Shown here: piece after piece, positions 14,913 to 14,949 of the stretch
Numbering within the stretch: the first letter of the stretch is position 1
Layout of the letters: the number at the start of each line of letters is the position of its first letter
Assembly (NCBI GenBank): GCA_016296785.1
Contig: JAEDHX010000051.1
Span: 1 to 14,949, forward strand
DNA from: Coprococcus sp.
GTDB lineage: Bacteria; Bacillota; Clostridia; Lachnospirales; Lachnospiraceae
Reading direction: 5' to 3'
Length of the DNA stretch: 14,949 bases
Made by a program: the position numbers and the translations under genes
Notes under the pieces: generated by a model
Seen by the model: the letters and a program-made list of their open reading frames with translations, nothing else
What the model was told of the DNA's origin: nothing
The model's database searches: none

Positions 14913-14949
14913 ATGAAATGGGTAACCCCCAAATACAAGGAAAGGAAGT
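14913..14949 (+). CDS. Possible start of a further gene (3' truncated by window)
   Basis: An ATG at 14913 opens a frame that runs to the window edge, coding MKWVTPKYKERK. The codons look natural and a promoter lies about 80 bases upstream, but no good ribosome binding site is visible. The other open ATG, at 14891, gives a less protein-like start and also lacks a site. It is too short to identify. Confidence 0.3.
   Translation, partial: MKWVTPKYKERK

Overview
The window reads as low-GC Gram-positive (Clostridia) DNA, most like Lachnospiraceae. The grounds are AGGAGG-type ribosome binding sites before almost every gene, AT-rich codon use, tightly packed co-directional genes, and a Tad pilus set of the monoderm kind (no secretin, no RcpC/CpaB). 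The taxonomic placement is inference. All genes are on the + strand; no RNA gene, insertion sequence, CRISPR array or broken gene was seen.

Layout. (1) 1-2232: the 3' part of a membrane-anchored Ser/Thr kinase with a HEPN-like N-terminal region; its frame is open to the left window edge. (2) 2233-2327: a 20-bp A-tract/U-tract stem-loop whose 3' arm contains the ribosome binding site of the next gene. (3) 2328-7986: the core Tad (tight adherence / Flp pilus) operon: a CpaF/TadA ATPase carrying a TadZ-like pseudo-receiver at its N-terminus, TadB, TadC, a TadE-like pseudopilin, a TadG/DUF5702-like protein and a second TadE/F-like pseudopilin. (4) 8059-11547: an A24 prepilin peptidase, then three accessory genes: an exported TPR/WG-repeat protein, a four-helix membrane protein and a DUF6382-like protein with a basic tail. 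(5) 11689-14025: two overlapping-signal WYL-domain regulators behind their own promoter, with direct and inverted repeats upstream of it. (6) 14151-14811: a small Flp-type pilin and a membrane-anchored protein with six hexapeptide repeats. (7) 14812-14949: an extended -10 promoter, a perfect 14-bp hairpin and perhaps the first codons of another gene.

How it may work together. The peptidase would mature the Flp pilin and the TadE/G-like pseudopilins. CpaF with TadB/TadC would drive assembly through the single membrane. The WG-repeat, four-helix and hexapeptide-repeat proteins are candidates for a lineage-specific surface or assembly accessory set. Control looks layered: a kinase upstream, paired WYL regulators inside the locus, and a recurring leader. 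The sequence CA(C/A)CGC followed by exactly seven A and a T occurs three times, each time between the end of one gene and the start of a Tad transcription block (cpaF, the peptidase gene, the pilin gene). In each case a downstream U-run lies close to the next start codon. This shared leader design is the most unusual feature of the window and may be a common RNA-level switch for pilus synthesis.
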